NCBI RefSeq assembly: GCF_000208745.1
Contig: NC_030854.1
Coordinates: 31,702,940 to 31,766,939, forward strand
Source: Theobroma cacao
Lineage: Eukaryota; Streptophyta; Magnoliopsida; Malvales; Malvaceae
Direction of reading: 5' to 3'
DNA length: 64,000 bases
Below are positions 54,141 to 64,000 of this stretch, one piece after another. Every line of letters starts with the position of its first letter. Position 1 is the stretch's first letter. The translations under genes and the position numbers were made by a program. Below the pieces are notes generated by a model, which saw nothing but the letters and a program-made list of their open reading frames with translations, was not told the origin of the DNA and made no database searches.

Positions 54141-54422
54141 TAGTTATGTAATAGTTTTAGACAATGATGTAATCGGATATTTCAGTTCTATGGATATGGA
54201 TTTTCTTATGGTAAATGTTGGATGGCCAATATTTTTCCTATTTTTCTTCTTCTTTTCAAGCACATTTCACTTGCATCATAGTTGCATGATTCATATAAAT
54301 AATAACAAATGACAATGTATTCATCAACATAAAATTCTAACTTATCCATTTGACCCATAAAGAACAAAATTCCAAAGAAACGAACCCTACACAGATACAA
54401 CACAAGAGCTCGCTCTAAGATC

Positions 54423-56870
54423 ATGGGGGACAAACAGTCGGAGAGAATGGACAAGATCGAAAAGAAACAAGAAAAGATCATGGGTCAGTTGTCAAAGATT
54501 TTGGAGTTGATGTCGACAGATAAAGGGAAAAGAGTGGCGGGGAGTTCTGGTGTGCCAGAAGATGTTTAACAGACAAAAGCCAATATGGACCCCGTATATC
54601 CACCAGGATTCACACCACCCCGGACAAGGAATGCGTCTATCCCCATGCATTGATAGGACAATATTCGTTCTTTGGGATGCTAGTGCCTACAGGGCCACCA
54701 CCGACTTATGCCCAATATAGGCCAATTAGAGGGGTAAATCCTTCAGACCCCATCTCTGTACCTGATCTGGACAATCCGAAGGAATAAGAGAAGCTCAAGT
54801 GTGGATCCGTTGAATCAAAAGACAATCCCGATACCCACCAAAAATTTGACCTTTTTGAGGAGAGACTACACATGATAGAAGGAATAGGAATGTATTGCTC
54901 TATGGATGCAATCGAACATCTGTCTCGTTCTAGATGTGGTTATACCCCCGAAATTTAAAGTTTCAGACTTTGAAAAGTATGATGGAACCAAGTGCCCGGT
55001 CACATACATCACCATGTATTGCAGAAGGATGGTTGCATATGCCTATGATGACAAGCTCTTAATACATTGCTTCTAAGATAGCCTCACTGGTGTTGCAGCA
55101 AAGTGGTATGTCCAACTGGACTGCAATCGAATCCATACATGGAAGGACTTTGCTCGGGCGTTTGTAGCTCAGTATAAGCATGTTACAGATATGGCTATGG
55201 ATGGCCTTTTTTTACAAAACATGGAAAAGAAACCCACTGAAAGCTTCAAAGAATATGCTTAAAAATGGAAGAATATGGCTTCTCAAGTTCAGCCACCATT
55301 GATTGAGAAAGAGACCACCGTGATGTTCGTTAACATTCTGCGAGCCCCTTACTATGAACGATTGGTCGATAGTGCCACAAAGAACTTCACTGATATGGTG
55401 ATTTCAGGAAAGATGATAGAGACTGCCATTAAACAATGGAAGATAGAAGGAGGTGATGCAGTACACACGAAAAAAGGGAGAACTTTTAAGAAGAAGGAAG
55501 GAGAAGCCCAAGACATCACTTCAGGACAACCCTAAGAAGGAAGCTACAACCCTTACCAGCCATATCCACCATACCCCTATTACCCAGTTGTGAATAACAC
55601 TTCACAAAGCCCATACCTATATCCATCCATGCTAAATGCCTTTTCTAACTTGTACCCATATGCTCCCATCCAACGGACACCTTACCCCATAAATATCCAC
55701 CCACCTACTTCCACACTCGTTACAGCTTCAACCACACAACAAACAACACCTTCAAACAACCATACTGCCGGTGAATCAAAAGGATGGCGAAACAAGCAAG
55801 AAAAATTATAGTTTGACCCAATCCCAATCCCATATGCTAAACTCTTCACTCAGTTAGTTGCAAACCATCTGGTGGCACCTTTATACATAGAGCCATTAAA
55901 ACCTCCATTCCCGAGATGGTATGACGCTTTCGCCCATTGTGATTATCATTATGGAATCAAAAGTCACTTGATCGAGAATTGTACAACGTTCAAACATAAG
56001 GTGCAAGGGTTGATCAAGGCAGGAATCTTGAATTTTGAAAAAAAGCCAGAACAGAATATTAACAATAACCCACTGCCAAATCATGTTGGGGCAGAGGTAA
56101 ATGCAATCGAAAAAAAGGTGTATGTTAAGAGGAACATTCGGGAAGTAGAAACCCTCATGGAGAAAGTGTTAGAAGCCTTGATAAAGGCCAATATGCTTGA
56201 GGTTTGGCCGAAATGTCCTAACATGAATGACTCGAGAGATATCCGAGGACCATACCACTTATATCGCAAGGGATGTGTGGGGCATTTAATTCAAGATTGT
56301 AGTTCTTTCCGGAAGGAAGTGCAAAGGATGATGGACGAATTAAGGATTGAATTCTACATGGAAGCCTTAGGGCCAGCAGTAAACATGATGGCTAAAGATT
56401 CCACTCACCCAACGAAGATAAAACCTTTAACCATTTTCTATGAACCAAGAGGAGAGTCTGTGGAAGACAGAACCCATGCCAAAATGACCATCGAAGTCCT
56501 TAAACCTTTCCCCTACAAGATGGTAAAGCTGTCCCGTGAAACTACAATTGCAATGTACAAGTTTCAAATACGAGAAAATGGATGGCCGAATCTCAAGGTA
56601 ATGCTGCAAATATAATTTGTGTTGGGGAAATTACCTGCAGCGGACGTTGCTATACACCAGAGGCATTAAAGAATCTCAAGAAGAAGAAGGGAAAAGGAAA
56701 AGAGCAAAATTAGAGAGAAAAAAAAGTACAATATCAAGAATCGACAGATGGCTCAAAGGGACCGGTGATGGAAAAAGAAGCTGCAGAGTTCCTCAAGTTC
56801 ATCAAACACAGTGAGTACAATGTAGTCGAGTAATTAAACAGGTTGCCTGTTGTATCTCACTATTATCATT
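54423..56870 (+). pseudogene. gag of the Ogre-like element
   Basis: A probable start at 54423 (MGDKQSERMDKIEKKQEKIM) leads into a helix-rich N terminus. The retrotransposon gag core is at about 54985-55450 (KYDGTKCPVTYITMYCRRM, AAKWYVQLD, TWKDFARAFVAQYKH, ESFKEYA). A Pro/Tyr-rich stretch (55590-55780) and two degenerate zinc-knuckle-like segments follow (CDYHYGIKSHLIENC near 55940, CVGHLIQDC near 56275), the first with its second Cys replaced. Stops and frame changes near 54570, 55260, 55535, 56613 and 56850 disable it. Confidence 0.75.
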
Positions 56871-58046
56871 GCTCCTTAGCTCAGAACCACATAGGAACTC
56901 TTTGATGAGGATTCTGAACCAAGCATATGTGGATCACAACATTTCAGCTGAAAATTTGGACTACATCATTGGGAACATTTCAGTGGGTAACATAATATCC
57001 TTTAGAGATGAAGAAATCCTTTCTGGAGGTAGGGGAAACTACAAAGCCTTGCATATCACTACCAAGTGTAAAAGCTATACCGTCACAAAAGTGCTTCTTG
57101 ATAACGGATCATCCTTGAATATGATGCTTATGAGGACCTTGGCCCGCTTACCTATCGACATGTCTTACATGAGAAAGAGCCAGATGATTGTGAGAGCCTT
57201 TGATGGGACAAGGAGAGAAGTAGTGAGGGATATTTAGATACCGGTAGAAATTGGCCCGTGTACCTTTACCATTGAATTCCAGGTTATGGATATTGCTCCT
57301 TCATACAATTATTTGTTAGGAAGACCTTGGATCCACTTGGCTGGGGCCATACCTTTATCGCTTCACCAAAAGGTCAAGTTCATCGTGGATGGGAAGATTG
57401 TATGTGTTAACGGGGAAGAGGACTTACTCATAAGCAAGCCAGCGGATACTCCTTACATGGAAGCGACAGAAAAAGTGCCTGAATGTTCCTTTCGATCTTT
57501 CGAGTTTGTTAACACCACATATGTTGGAAAAGGAATCACACCACCCATTCCGAGGCTTTCTAAAACCACCAATATGGCTGTCAGTCAAATAGTAGGAAAA
57601 GGATATCGAGCGAAGGTAGGACTGAGAAGAGAACTGCAAGGCATTAAAAGGCCAATACGTGCTACCAAAAATGAAGAAAGGTTTAGCCTGGGATATAAGC
57701 CGACCAAGAAGGAAAGAGAAGAAATGATAGTCGAAAGAAGAAGGGAAAGGTTGGCTCACTTTAAGGGGCACATGTTAGAAAATCATAGAGTGAAATATCT
57801 TCATCTCTACGAGACATTTCGGTCCGGAGGCTGCATCTTTCCTGAATCACTCACCATTGGGAGCCGAGAATCAGTGTCAGCATTAGGGGAAGCCTTTTCT
57901 AATTTATCAATATGTGTAACGGAGGAAGATGAAGAGCAGCTAGGAAATGTGGAGAGGATCCTTACTACATACCTTAGACCACCCGAGCTGAAGTTGAGCA
58001 GTTGGACCACAATGAGTTTACCAGTCACTTGTGATTCAATTTCAAA
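56869..58046 (+). pseudogene. Aspartic protease region of the Ogre-like element
   Basis: One frame from 56869 with a TAG at 57235-57237. The catalytic motif reads LLDNGSSLN (DxGS type with Asn, as in many Tat elements), followed by RAFDGTRREV and YNYLLGRPWIHLAGA, the flap and C-terminal loop of retropepsins. After the protease core a ~200-residue linker (KPTKKEREEMIVERRRERLA) runs to the putative splice donor at 58047. Confidence 0.75.
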
Positions 58047-58264
58047 GTAATGCAAACTAAACATCTGTGCTTATGCCCAAGAGCATTGAAAATTTTATGT
58101 ATCGGGCTTTTTATCATTTATCATTCCAATAAATTGACATGCGTAGTGCATTTCTCATATCTCCCCTCATGATTCACCATTTTCATTCTTGTCATCTCAT
58201 CCCTTTATTTTAACTGTTTATCTATACAATAGCTCTACATCTTTCAATTCCCTTTACCTTTCAG
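58047..58264 (+). other. Putative intron between protease and RT
   Basis: GT at 58047-58048 (CAAAGTAATGC) and AG at 58263-58264 after a pyrimidine-rich stretch (CCCTTTACCTTTCAG). Removing these 218 nt avoids the TAA at 58048-58050 and joins codons with the RT frame, which then stays open to 58625. A spliced intron at this position is a documented property of Ogre elements; splicing here is inferred. Confidence 0.65.
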
Positions 58265-59951
58265 GATTCCAAATAATGAATGTGAAGATGATAATGACAG
58301 TGGTTTTGAGGTTAATTTTGAAAAAGGTACAAGTGTCAGTGAACTTGACAATACGAAAAACGTGGAGGATTATGATTTAACTCCGAACTTGTTAAGACTA
58401 GTAGAACATGAGGGGAGACAAATTGTCCCACATCAAGAGACACTTGAAATGATTAATATAGGAAATGAAGATAATAAGAAAGAAGTTAGAATTGGTCCGA
58501 TGTTGATGCCGATTGAAAAAGAAAAACTAATAAAGCTACTCCATGAATATGTAGATGTGTTTGCATGGTCCTATCAAGATATGCCAGGACTCAATACAGA
58601 CATTGTAGCCCATAAACTGCCATTGTAACCCGAATGCAAACCAATTAACCAAAAGTTGAGAAGAATGAAACCTGAAATGCTATTGAAAATTAAGGAAGAG
58701 GTGAAAAAGCAGTTTGATGTAGGATTCTTGGAAGTAGCTAAATACCTTGAATGGGTCGCAAATATTGTCCTAGTGCCTAAAAAAGATGGGAAAGTAAGAA
58801 TGTGTGTGGACTATCGAGATTTGAATAGGGCTAGCCCAAAAGATAATTTTTCTTTGCCTCACATCGACACCCTCGTTGACAATACTGCTCGTCATTCCAT
58901 GTTTTCCTTTATGGATGGTTTTTCAGGGTATAACCAAATTAAGATGGCACTAGAGGACAGAGAAAAAACTACCTTCATAACTAAGTGGGGGACCTTTTGT
59001 TATAAGGTAATGCCATTTGGTTTGAAGAATGTTGGGGTAACTTATCAACGAGCCATGGTGACTCTTTTCCATGACATGATGCACAGAGAGGTTGAGATGT
59101 ATGTGGATGATATGATTATAAAAGCTCGCAAAACAGAAGACCATGCGACCAATCTTGAAAGGTTATTTAAGAGGTTACGGAAGTTTCAGCTCAGATTAAA
59201 TCCAGCAAAGTGCACTTTTGTGGTCACTTTAGGAAAGTTACTTGGTTTCGTCGTCAGTGAAAGAGGAATAGAAGTTGACCCAGATAAGGTTCAAGCAATC
59301 CGTGATTTGCCTCCTCCCAAAATGCAAAAAGAAGTTAGAGGATTCTTGGGAAGGTTGAATTATATAGCCCGGTTCATATCACAACTCACACTCAAATGTG
59401 ACCCAATCTTCAAGCTCCTTCGCAAACACAATCCTGAGGCATGGTACGAGGAGTGCCAAGTTGCTTTTGACAAGGTTAAAGAATATCTATTGAGTCCACC
59501 AGTGTTGGTACCACTTGTGGCCGGGAGACCCCTCATTTTGTACCTAACAGTAAATGAAGGATCCATGGGATGTGTGTTCGGACAGCATGATGAAACAGGT
59601 AAGAAAGAAAGGGTAGTTTACTACTTGAGTAAAAAGTTCACTAAGTACGAGTCCAAGTATTCCTCGTTGGAAAAAATGTGTTGTGCTTTAGCATGGACGG
59701 CAAATCGACTTAAGCAGTACATGCTATATCATACCACTTGGCTCATTGCGAAGTTGGATCCTATTAAATACATCTTCGAGAAACCATCCTTATCAGGTAG
59801 AGTGGCAAGATGGCAAGTGTTGTTATCTGAATATGATATTGTATATGTGTCCCAAAAAGCTATCAAAGGAAGTGCAATCGTAGATTTTCTGACAGAAATG
59901 GTGGAGAAGGATTATGAACCAATGGAGTTTTAGTTCCCCGATGAGGACCTG
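58265..59951 (+). pseudogene. Reverse transcriptase and first RNase H
   Basis: One frame, broken only by TAA at 58626-58628 and TAG at 59931-59933. It contains VFAWSYQDMPGL, the RT start LVPKKDGKVRMCVDYRDLN, FMDGFSGYNQI, YKVMPFGLKNVGVTYQRAM and the catalytic YVDD (59100-59111). The Ty3-type RNase H connection follows (PLILYLTVNEGSMGCVFGQH, YYLSKKF, LEKMCCALAWTANRLKQYM). This is the best preserved part of the element. Confidence 0.85.
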
Positions 59952-60590
59952 ATGTCGGTTTGTCAAACAAATGAGAAGGAATCAAAGGAGAAAGAGAATT
60001 GGAAGATGTTTTTCGACAGAGCTTCGAATGCCTTGGGGCATGGCATAGGGGTCATGTTAATGTCACCAGAAGGAAATCATTATCCCGTCATAGCTAAACT
60101 CAACTTCTATTGCACCAATAATTTGGCTGAATATGAAGCTTGTGTCATGGGTCTTCAGGCAGCGATCGAGAGGAAAATTCACGTTTTGGAAGTGTATAAG
60201 GATTTTGCTTTGGTCATTTATCAGTTGCGAGGAGAATGGGAGACACACGACTCCAAGTTAGTCCAGTATCATAAGTATATTTCAAAGCTGATTGAAAATT
60301 TTAATAAGATTTGCTTCACCCATTTGCCCCGATAGGAGAACCAAATGGCGGATGCATTAGCCATACTGGTAGTAATGTTCAAAGTTGGTACCGATGTCAA
60401 GATTCAACCCATCATGATTAATCTTCGAGAGTGCCCTGCACATTGCTCTAGTGTAGAGGAAGAAGTAGATGGGAAACCGTGGTATCATGATATTATGCAT
60501 TATCTCAAGTTTCAGCAGTATCTGGAACAAAGCTTAAAAAATGATAAGAAAACCATTAGAAGGTTGGCAATGAATTTCTTCTTGGATTAG
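59952..60590 (+). pseudogene. Second (archaeal-type) RNase H
   Basis: Encodes WKMFFDRASNALGHGIG (usual FDGASN, here Gly to Arg), TNNLAEYEACVMGL, LVIYQLRGEWETHD and ENQMADALA, the acidic-residue blocks of the extra RNase H that marks the Tat lineage. TAG at 60333-60335 splits it and a further TAG closes at 60588-60590. The frame is the same as RT. Confidence 0.78.
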
Positions 60591-60635
60591 GACATCTTGT
60601 ACAAGAAAAGTAAGGATCAAGTGCTTTTGAGATGT

Positions 60636-61736
60636 GTGGATTCAACCGAAGATAGGAGAATAGTTAAGGAAATCCACAAAGGAATTTGTGAGGCACATGC
60701 AAGTGGGCATATGTTGGCAAGACAGGTCATGAGAGCAGGGTATTACTAGCTCACGTTAGAAACGGATTGTATAGATTTCGCTTGAAAGTGTCACAAGTGT
60801 CAGATATACGCAGACAGAATCTACACTCTTGCAAATTCACTGAATGTATTAACATCACCGTGGCCATTCTCAATGTGGGGCATGGATGTGATTGGGTTAA
60901 TAACCCCAAAGGCTTCAAATGGGCATCAGTTTATTCTGGTGGCAATTGACTACTTCACTAAGTGGGTAAAAGCAACGTCTTATGCTAATGTGACCCAGAA
61001 AGTGCTATGTAAGTTCATCCAAAAAGAAATAATATGCCGTTATGGTCTCCTGGAAAGGTTCATCACAGATAACGCTAGTAACCTCAATGGTTCAATGATG
61101 AAAAAGGTTTGTGCCAAGTTCAAGATTAAACATCACAATTCAGCGCCTTATCTCCCAAAAATGAATGGAGCGGTAGAAGCAGCCAATAAGAACATCAAAA
61201 GGATAATTGACAAGATGATAGATGTATACAAAGATTGGCATGAGAAGTTACCCTTTGCTTTGCATGCTTATCGCACAACTGTCCGAACTTCGACGGGAGC
61301 TACGCCATTCTCTTTGGTATATGGGATGGAAACAGTTTTACCAATCGAAGTAGAAATCCCTTCCCTAAGGGTCCTTAAAGAAGTACAGTTGGAAGAAGCC
61401 AAAAGGGTTAACGCTCGTTATGAGCAACTGAATCTCATAGAAGAAAAAAGGTTGACGGCACTTTGCCATGGGCAATTATATCAAAAGAGAATGATGAGGG
61501 CATATGGCAAGAAAGTACATCCTCCTCAGTTCCAAGAGAGAGAGTTAGTATTGAAAAGAATTCTTCCGAACCAGCAGGATCTTCGCGGGAAATGGACGCC
61601 GAATTGGGAAAGACCATTTGTGGTGAAAAAAGCTTTTTTAGGAGGAGCACTAAATTTGGCAGAGATGGACGAAAGGGAGTTTTCCAACCTAGTGAATGTC
61701 GATGTTGTCAAGAAATATTTTGAGAAAAAAAATTAA
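60636..61736 (+). pseudogene. Integrase
   Basis: The HHCC zinc region (EAHASGHM ... CHKCQ) has two stops (after GYY near 60748 and near 60783). The catalytic core follows intact from WGMDVIGL: first Asp in MDVIG, second in FITDNASN, Glu in NGAVEAANK, plus AYRTTVRTSTGATPFSLVYG. It ends after the RGKWTPNWERPFVVKK region at 61734-61736. The frame is the same as RT and RNase H. Confidence 0.82.
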
Positions 61737-63200
61737 AAAAAAAAATTTCAAGTTGAAAACCTGAAAAGGCGGCTTGAGTATGGGAGATGTGTTTAGGACG
61801 AAAATCCGAAAGGGCGATCTAGACAAAAAGGAGGTCTAAGTACTACAAGGGCTTAACACAGAAAGGGTAAAAATCATGATCCGAGATGTTCAGACAAAAG
61901 ACAAGGGAGCTGACGCTTGTGTCTGCTTTGAGATAAAATTTTGAGGCTACTGTCAATATCTATCGGAACAATCATTAAGAAAAAACTGTATCTCTTTTGT
62001 ATGAATTGGTTTTCTCCTGTTCCTTGTCATTATGCCTGATTGTAGAAACTTCCCTTTTTTCTAATGAAAAGTAGCCCTTCTGCTCCCAACATTGTCATCA
62101 TTTCCATTCTACCAAGAGATGAGATATGAGTACATTGCATTGCATTTGTCATAAAATTGGAATGATATTTAATAAAGAGCATGATAAAGTACGAAATGTT
62201 TGCAATATTTTGAAAAATGATCGTAATTGATGGGGAATGAAATGGAGTCTGGTAATGTAAAAAAGAAAGAGAAAAGACTAAGAAAAGAGAGAAAGAAATG
62301 GAAATAGCAACAGAATGGATAACAGTAAAAAATGTGAAGAATGATTAGACCATGCATATGATAGAGGAAGAAAACAGTTGTGAGCAATGAATTGGGGAAG
62401 ACAAGAGATCGGAAGCGTGATCAGTTCATCCCCCATTGATCAAAGAGAAAACTCTAAACCACCAAAAACAAAACAACTAATGAAGATGATTAGGATGTTT
62501 AAATTGCCATGTTCAAAGTTTTAAAACAACTGAAAAAGAGGAAAATCCATCTTTAAAGTCGTAGTGCCTCAGATGAAGAATTGATTTTTCACCACATCAA
62601 AAAAGAAAAAAGGTTTCGTTTCCTCAATTTTGAGGAGTTCATTTTTAGAAGTTTCGTTGCCTCAAGCTTTGAGGAGTTCATTTTAAAAGTTTCGTTGCCT
62701 CAGTTTTGAGGAGTTTAATTTCAAAAGTTTCGTTGCCTCAGTTTTGAGGAGTTCATTTTTAAAAGTGTCATTGCCTCAACTTTAAGGAGTTCATTTTTAA
62801 AAGTTTCGTTGCCTCAGCCTTAAGGAGTTCATTTTTAAAAGTCCCGTTGCCTCAACTTTGAGGAGTTCATTTAAAGAAGTTTCATTACCTCAGCTTTGAG
62901 GAGTTCATTTTTTAAAGTTCCGTTGCCTCAGCCTTGAGGAGTTCATTTTTAAAAGTTTCGTTGCCTCAGCTTTGAGTTTATTTTTAAAGTTTCATTTGCC
63001 TCAATTTTGAGGAGTTTATTCTTAAAAGTGTCATTACCTCAATCTTGATAAGTTCATTTAAAAAAAAAAAACAAAACAACAAAAACAAAAAAAAATAAAA
63101 AAAATGTAAAAAAACAAAAAATAAAAAAAAACTAAACTTGGTAAGAGAATTAAAGAATTAGTCAAATACAGTGTCTACATCTTTGCACTATTTCAGATTT
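61737..63200 (+). other. 3' non-coding region of the Ogre-like element
   Basis: No ORF. Starts with GAAAACCTGAAAAGGCGGCT-type sequence common downstream of Ogre integrase, then AT-rich spacer and the tandem array at 62615-63058, then an A-rich stretch (63060-63130). Confidence 0.65.
62615..63058 (+). repeat. 12-copy tandem repeat, ~38-bp unit
   Basis: Unit GTTTCGTTGCCTCAGTTTTG followed by AGGAGTTCATTTTTAAAA, 12 imperfect copies counted. Each unit contains the inverted pair CCTCA...TGAGG, so each can form a small hairpin. 3' tandem arrays are frequent in Ogre/Tat elements. Confidence 0.88.
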
Positions 63201-63210
63201 TCGAAATACG

Positions 63211-63224
63211 CAAAGAAGGGCAGC
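63211..63224 (+). other. Polypurine tract
   Basis: CAAAGAAGGGCAGC immediately before the 3' LTR start TGTAGACACTG; the expected primer for plus-strand synthesis. Confidence 0.65.
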
Positions 63225-64000
63225 TGTAGACACTGTAAAAAAAAAGAAAAATCATAATTAATTAAAAATAAATGAAAAATAAACAAAAAAAAGAGGAAAA
63301 AAGGAGAGAGAGGTACGTCTGGTAGGGTAGTGGGAGCGTGCCCCCTTCAACCCAGTATAAAGGGGGCATTGTAGTAACCGAGCAAGCGACAAAAAAACAA
63401 GCAATCAAAAAACCATATTCCCTAGCAGCCGAATACCACAACAAAAATTTTTCTCTACTCGTCTACTAGCAGAAATAGCCACAAATCCTCAACAAAAAAA
63501 AATCAAAAAATATGCCCTAGAAATCTAGCAGCCAAAAACCACAATCAACGATCAAAAAATACAAAAAAAAAATAATACAATGAAATCGGAGAATAGGAAA
63601 ATGGTTGGCTTTTAGGATTTACAGTATTTTTTGATGAGATTTGGAGGGGGGGTTCTGGTGACTGGAGGTTAGGAAAGCTGTGGGTTTTTTCATTGCCGGT
63701 TGGGTGTTTGAGCTGGGTTTTTAAAGGAGACCGACAAAAGTCGATCATCTGCAGGCAGAGAAAGAGTGAAGAGGGAACGACGTCGCCGGTTGGGGAGAGC
63801 CGATCGTTGAGGAGCGACACCGCCTGTTGGGGAGAGCCGATCGTTGGGGAGCGACGTCGCTAGTTGGGGAGAGCCGACCGTTGGGGAGCGACGCCATCGG
63901 TTAGGGAGAGCCTACCGTTGGGGAGCGACGCCATCGGTTAGGGAGAGCCGACCGTTGGGTAGTGGCCGGCGGTTTGGTAGAGAGAAGGAAGAGAGTCTAG
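63225..64000 (+). repeat. 3' LTR of the Ogre-like element, cut by window end
   Basis: Colinear with the 5' LTR from TGTAGACACTG, with the TATA box at 63356-63361 and the GC-rich minisatellite at 63775-63960. It lacks the ~75-bp segment with the GC hairpin and a ~45-bp segment seen in the 5' LTR. The end and right target duplication are outside the window. Confidence 0.85.

Larger units (their letters stand above)
48526..64000 (+). mobile_element. Ty3/Gypsy Tat/Ogre-type LTR retrotransposon (3' end outside window)
   Basis: The structure reads 5' LTR (48526-51443), primer site, leader, ORF1, gag, protease, putative intron, RT-RNase H, second (archaeal-like) RNase H, integrase, non-coding 3' region with tandem repeats, polypurine tract and 3' LTR start (63225). 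The extra ORF before gag, an intron between protease and RT, dual RNase H, long LTRs and 3' tandem repeats together are hallmarks of the Ogre branch of Tat elements. Full length should be about 17-18 kb. Stops in every coding module make it non-autonomous. Confidence 0.88.

Noticed and set aside
56617..56814. Lys/Arg-rich 65-codon plus-strand frame between gag and protease
   Set aside because: It lies where gag has shifted frame; the neighbouring frame better matches the expected gag-protease linker (AAEFLKFIKHSEYN).

Overview
The window is AT-rich nuclear DNA from a flowering plant, almost certainly a eudicot: it carries a disease-resistance cluster of the TIR-NB-ARC-LRR (TNL) class, which grasses lack, inside several layers of plant transposons. 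No bacterial, organellar or rRNA features were seen. The species cannot be named from the sequence alone. Two single N characters (5141 and 50022) mark assembly joins.

Genes. Both real host genes are TNL paralogues on the minus strand. TNL-A (22953 down to 7787) can be built from seven exons whose GT-AG junctions all fit and whose lengths sum to exactly 1,329 codons including the stop. Its order is TIR, NB-ARC, an NB-ARC/LRR bridge, LRR, a first C-JID (post-LRR jelly-roll) domain, a linker exon and a second C-JID. TNL-B (47029 down to 41481) has the same exons 2-7 with the same junctions, but its LRR exon is 4 nt longer and shifts out of frame. Its TIR exon is not in the window; a giant retrotransposon starts in what should be its first intron. 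A decayed C-JID exon at 6177-6377 shows that the cluster once held more copies.

Layout. 1-6170: flank of a TNL that would lie off the left edge, with an LTR end, a complete 2.8-kb solo LTR, duplicated flank modules and a 27-28 bp minisatellite between inverted repeats. 6177-22953: C-JID relic, then TNL-A with a MITE in intron 5 and a MITE, LINE sequence and a palindromic element in its 8.6-kb intron 1. 22954-41480: A-B intergenic region with two oppositely oriented 3-kb solo LTRs (each with its own 5-bp target duplication), a degenerate Copia element carrying a nested hAT-like element, duplicated flank modules and a solo LTR of the Tat/Ogre type. 41481-48525: TNL-B, the start of its first intron and a probable tRNA-derived SINE. 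48526-64000: a Ty3/Gypsy element of the Tat/Ogre group, cut by the window end, with 5' LTR, primer site, extra ORF1, gag, protease, putative intron, RT-RNase H, second RNase H, integrase, a 12-copy 3' tandem repeat, polypurine tract and the start of the 3' LTR.

How it works together. TNL-A looks able to encode a full intracellular immune receptor: an NADase-type TIR, an ATP-binding switch and an LRR plus two C-JIDs for ligand contact. TNL-B appears broken at its LRR. Duplicated flanks, shared MITEs and empty insertion sites allow the order of duplications and insertions to be worked out. The most unusual items are the doubled linker+C-JID module, the in-frame putative intron of the Ogre-like element, and the inverted 3-kb LTR pair upstream of TNL-A.
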